From positions 124,001 through 188,000 of the forward strand of contig NZ_PDJF01000001.1 of the NCBI RefSeq assembly GCF_002563965.1: DNA of 64,000 nucleotides, read 5' to 3'. Position numbers and translations under genes: made by a program. The notes beneath the pieces were generated by a model. The model had not been told where the DNA came from. It saw nothing but the letters and a program-made list of their open reading frames with translations, and did not search any database. Shown in pieces: positions 61,828 to 64,000 of this stretch. The stretch's first letter is position 1. Every line of letters begins with the position of its first letter. The stretch is from Corynebacterium renale. GTDB taxonomy: Bacteria; Actinomycetota; Actinomycetes; Mycobacteriales; Mycobacteriaceae.

Positions 61828-61858
61828 AACCGGCCCGAGCGAAATACTCGAGCCGGTT
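61828..61858 (-). terminator. Intrinsic terminator of pyc
   Basis: AACCGGCCCGAG (61828-61839) pairs with 61847-61858 with one mismatch; on the minus strand the stem ends in TTTTCTT. Confidence 0.85.
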
Positions 61859-61875
61859 AACTAGCTAAAGCACGG

Positions 61876-64000
61876 CTAGCTGATCTCGACGATCAGGTCG
61901 CCACCTTCCACCTTCGTTGGCTGCAGGAGGACAACACGGGAGACGGTGCCGTCGATAGGCGCAGAGATGGAGGCTTCCATCTTCATTGCCTCGATGACAG
62001 CAACTTGGTCGCCGGCCTTGACCTCATCGCCCTCTGAAGCGGTAACGGTAACAACGCCAGCGAACGGTGCCGGGACGTGGCCTTCGTTGGACGGGTTAGC
62101 CTTCTCGACGGTCGCGACGATGGACTCGGCGGACTCGTCACGCACGCGCATCGGGCGGATCTGGCCGTTGACCGTTGCGGTGACGTGGCGCATGCCCTTC
62201 TCGTCAGGCTCGCCGACGGCGTCGAGGCGGACCGTCATCTTGCGCTGCGAACCAGGAACTGGGATAACCAGCTCGCGGCCCTCGACGAGACCGTAGAAGA
62301 ACTCGAGGTCATCGAGCTGGTCCACGCGGCCGTAGAGGCGGCGGTGCTCCGCAAACTCCTCGGCAGGCTTCGGGAAGAGCAGCTTGTCCAGAGTATTGCG
62401 TCGTACTGCGCGATCCTCAGAGGCCAGGCCTTCCTCGGCTTCCTTGGAGATCGGCGCGGTCGGGTCGGCGCCTTCCTTACGCCCGGCAAGAGCCTTGTTG
62501 CGCAGTTCCTCAGGCCAGCCACCAGGAGGGGTACCCAGTTCGCCGCGCAGGAATGCGATGACGGAATCTGGGATGTCGTACTTCTGTGGGTCGGCAGCAA
62601 ATTCTGCAGCCGTCACACCAGTACCTACCAGCGACAGGGCAAGGTCGCCGACGACTTTGGAGGATGGGGTCACCTTCGTGGGTCGGCCGAGCATTTCGTT
62701 GACGTCTGCGTAGGTGTCCTCGATGAGTTCGAAGCGATCGGCCAGCCCCAGCGATGCTGCCTGCGTACGCAGGTTGGACAGCTGACCACCTGGGATTTCG
62801 TGGTTGTACACGCGGCCGGTTGGGCCAGGGATACCGGACTCGAATGGGGCGTAGACAGCACGCACTGCCTCCCAGTACGGCTCCAAATCGCCGACGGCAT
62901 CCAGCGACAGGCCAGTGTCGCGGTACGTATTCGCGAACGCAGCAACAATGGCCGACAGCGACGGCTGCGACGTGGTGCCGGAAACCGGAGCGGAAGCACC
63001 GTCGACGGCGTCGGCGCCCGCTTCTGCAGCGGCCAGGTAGGTTGCCAGCTGCCCACCAGCGGTGTCGTGCGTGTGTACGTGGACTGGCAGGTCGAATTCC
63101 TTGCGCAGAGCTGTGACCAGCTTCCGGGCAGCAGCCGGGCGCATGAGGCCAGCCATATCCTTGATACCGATGATGTGTGCACCAGACTTGACGATCTCCT
63201 CCGCCATACGCAGGTAGTAGTCAAGGGTGTACAGATCTTCCTTCGGGCTCGCCAGGTCACCGGAGTACGCCATCGCGACCTCAGCAATCGTGGTGCCGGT
63301 CTCCAGGACGGCGTCGATAGCTGGGCGCATCTGGGAAACGTCATTGAGCGCGTCGAAGATACGGAAGATATCGATACCGGATGCTGCGGCCTCGTTCACG
63401 AACGCCTTGCACACGGAATCCGGGTACGGGGTGTAACCCACGGTATTGCGGCCACGCAGCAGCATCTGGATATTAATGTTCGGCATCGCCTCGCGCAGCT
63501 TGTCCAGACGCTCCCACGGATCCTCGTGGAGGAAGCGCATTGCGACGTCGTAGGTTGCGCCACCCCATGCCTCAACGGACAGCAGCTGCGGGGTCAGGTG
63601 CGCAACAGCCTCGGCGGCTGGGATAAGTGCCGCGGTACGCACGCGCGTCGCCAGCAGCGACTGGTGCGCGTCACGGAACGAAGTGTCGGTGACAGCTAGG
63701 GCATCCTGCTGGCGCAGGCGGCGAGCAAACTCGGCCGGCCCGACGTCGAGAAGCAAGTCGCGGGAACCGCGCTGCAGTCCTGCCTTCTTATCAAAGGTCG
63801 GGAGCTTTTCGGCGGGGAGCAGGTTAGTCGGGCGGTCGCCATGTGGCTTGTTGACGGTCACCTCAGCCAAGTAATCCAGAATTCGGGAGGCTTCGTTGTC
63901 CGCTGGTGGCGCCTGCATCAACCATGGATGCTCGTCGATGAAGGAGGTGTCCAGGCGCGAAGACGTGAAGTCCGGCTCGCGGAGCAGAGCACGCAGGAAG
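61876..64000 (-). CDS. pyc: Pyruvate carboxylase, C-terminal part (5' end outside window)
   Basis: Carboxylates pyruvate to oxaloacetate, the main anaplerotic step. The window contains 708 codons of the usual roughly 1140; the biotin carboxylase domain is outside. Visible are the start of the carboxyltransferase (VTDTSFRDAHQSLLATRVRT, metal-binding region), the VHTHDTAGGQLATYLAA segment, HEIPGGQLSNLRTQA, the PYC_OADA domain and the biotin domain with AMKMEAS, whose Lys is 35 residues from the end. No stop interrupts the frame up to base 64000. An in-frame TTG/ATG near 63918 is internal. Substrate of BirA. Confidence 0.95.
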   Translation of the reverse strand, partial: FLRALLREPDFTSSRLDTSFIDEHPWLMQAPPADNEASRILDYLAEVTVNKPHGDRPTNLLPAEKLPTFDKKAGLQRGSRDLLLDVGPAEFARRLRQQDALAVTDTSFRDAHQSLLATRVRTAALIPAAEAVAHLTPQLLSVEAWGGATYDVAMRFLHEDPWERLDKLREAMPNINIQMLLRGRNTVGYTPYPDSVCKAFVNEAAASGIDIFRIFDALNDVSQMRPAIDAVLETGTTIAEVAMAYSGDLASPKEDLYTLDYYLRMAEEIVKSGAHIIGIKDMAGLMRPAAARKLVTALRKEFDLPVHVHTHDTAGGQLATYLAAAEAGADAVDGASAPVSGTTSQPSLSAIVAAFANTYRDTGLSLDAVGDLEPYWEAVRAVYAPFESGIPGPTGRVYNHEIPGGQLSNLRTQAASLGLADRFELIEDTYADVNEMLGRPTKVTPSSKVVGDLALSLVGTGVTAAEFAADPQKYDIPDSVIAFLRGELGTPPGGWPEELRNKALAGRKEGADPTAPISKEAEEGLASEDRAVRRNTLDKLLFPKPAEEFAEHRRLYGRVDQLDDLEFFYGLVEGRELVIPVPGSQRKMTVRLDAVGEPDEKGMRHVTATVNGQIRPMRVRDESAESIVATVEKANPSNEGHVPAPFAGVVTVTASEGDEVKAGDQVAVIEAMKMEASISAPIDGTVSRVVLLQPTKVEGGDLIVEIS

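Noticed and set aside
62077..63699. 540-codon plus-strand open frame within pyc
   Set aside because: Antisense of a motif-complete gene, Val/Gly/Asp-rich with no domain; a shadow frame.
1..64000. CRISPR arrays, prophage or complete IS elements
   Set aside because: No evenly spaced direct repeats, transposase or phage structural genes are visible; the HNH gene alone is not sufficient evidence of a mobile element.

Overview
This window is a moderately GC-rich actinobacterial chromosome segment, almost certainly from a mycolic-acid-forming Corynebacterium; I cannot name the species. Gene content and order follow, from memory, the Mycobacterium tuberculosis interval Rv3201c to Rv3285 and the matching Corynebacterium glutamicum core: adnAB, DUF3152, DUF3107, rhlE, whiB1, sigH, aroA, rsgA, secA, hpf, lpqB-mtrB-mtrA, tmk, sahH, manA, pmm, whiB2, manC, wbbL, rmlD, a LytR-CpsA-Psr (LCP) ligase, purE, purK, birA, accD genes, maf, a rhodanese, accBC and pyc. 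Nearly everything is core chromosome. The non-syntenic pieces are lutABC, an HNH endonuclease gene and a few small lineage-specific genes. I see no tRNA, rRNA, CRISPR array, prophage or complete insertion sequence.

Layout. 1-8771 (minus): adnB (cut by the window edge), adnA, a TIGR02569-type protein, a DUF3152 metalloprotease-like protein and DUF3107. 8984-13595 (mostly plus): DEAD-box helicase, an exported Rv3212-like protein, a membrane protein, the iron-sulfur regulator WhiB1/WhcE and the 24-residue ribosomal protein bL37. 13694-18652: sigH-rshA, an SRAP protein, aroA, rsgA and two small conserved genes. 18772-22282: an Rv3235-family gene and the lactate-oxidation operon lutABC. 22381-32925 (minus): secA, hpf, comFC, then sahH-tmk-mtrA-mtrB-lpqB. 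33113-43901: mannose activation (manA, pmmA, manC), arabinogalactan linker synthesis (rmlD, wbbL), WhiB2/WhcD and the LCP ligase. 44070-48258: purine genes purEK and biotin ligase birA. 48534-64000: biotin-dependent carboxylases (two accD genes, each followed by its own epsilon gene, then accBC and pyc), with maf, a frameshifted acyltransferase/SGNH gene, DUF3151, DUF4282, an ATP-grasp-like protein, a sulfurtransferase and an HNH protein between them.

How the genes work together. BirA, AccBC, the AccD/AccE proteins and Pyc form a biotin-carboxylation neighbourhood that feeds fatty and mycolic acid synthesis and anaplerosis. ManA, PmmA and ManC make GDP-mannose; RmlD and WbbL make the rhamnose linker; the LCP protein joins arabinogalactan to peptidoglycan; MtrAB-LpqB senses and regulates the envelope. 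SigH/RshA and the two WhiB proteins provide redox control.

Most notable signals: a 10-mer, CTT[A/C]TCGACG, that I find 25 times on both strands, far above chance; many genes whose start codon lies 6-8 bases after a -10 hexamer (leaderless transcripts); an AdnA motor whose Walker A lysine is valine; an RshA whose metal-ligand His is Gln; a shared 16-base motif before both accD genes; and several long inverted repeats in intergenic DNA.
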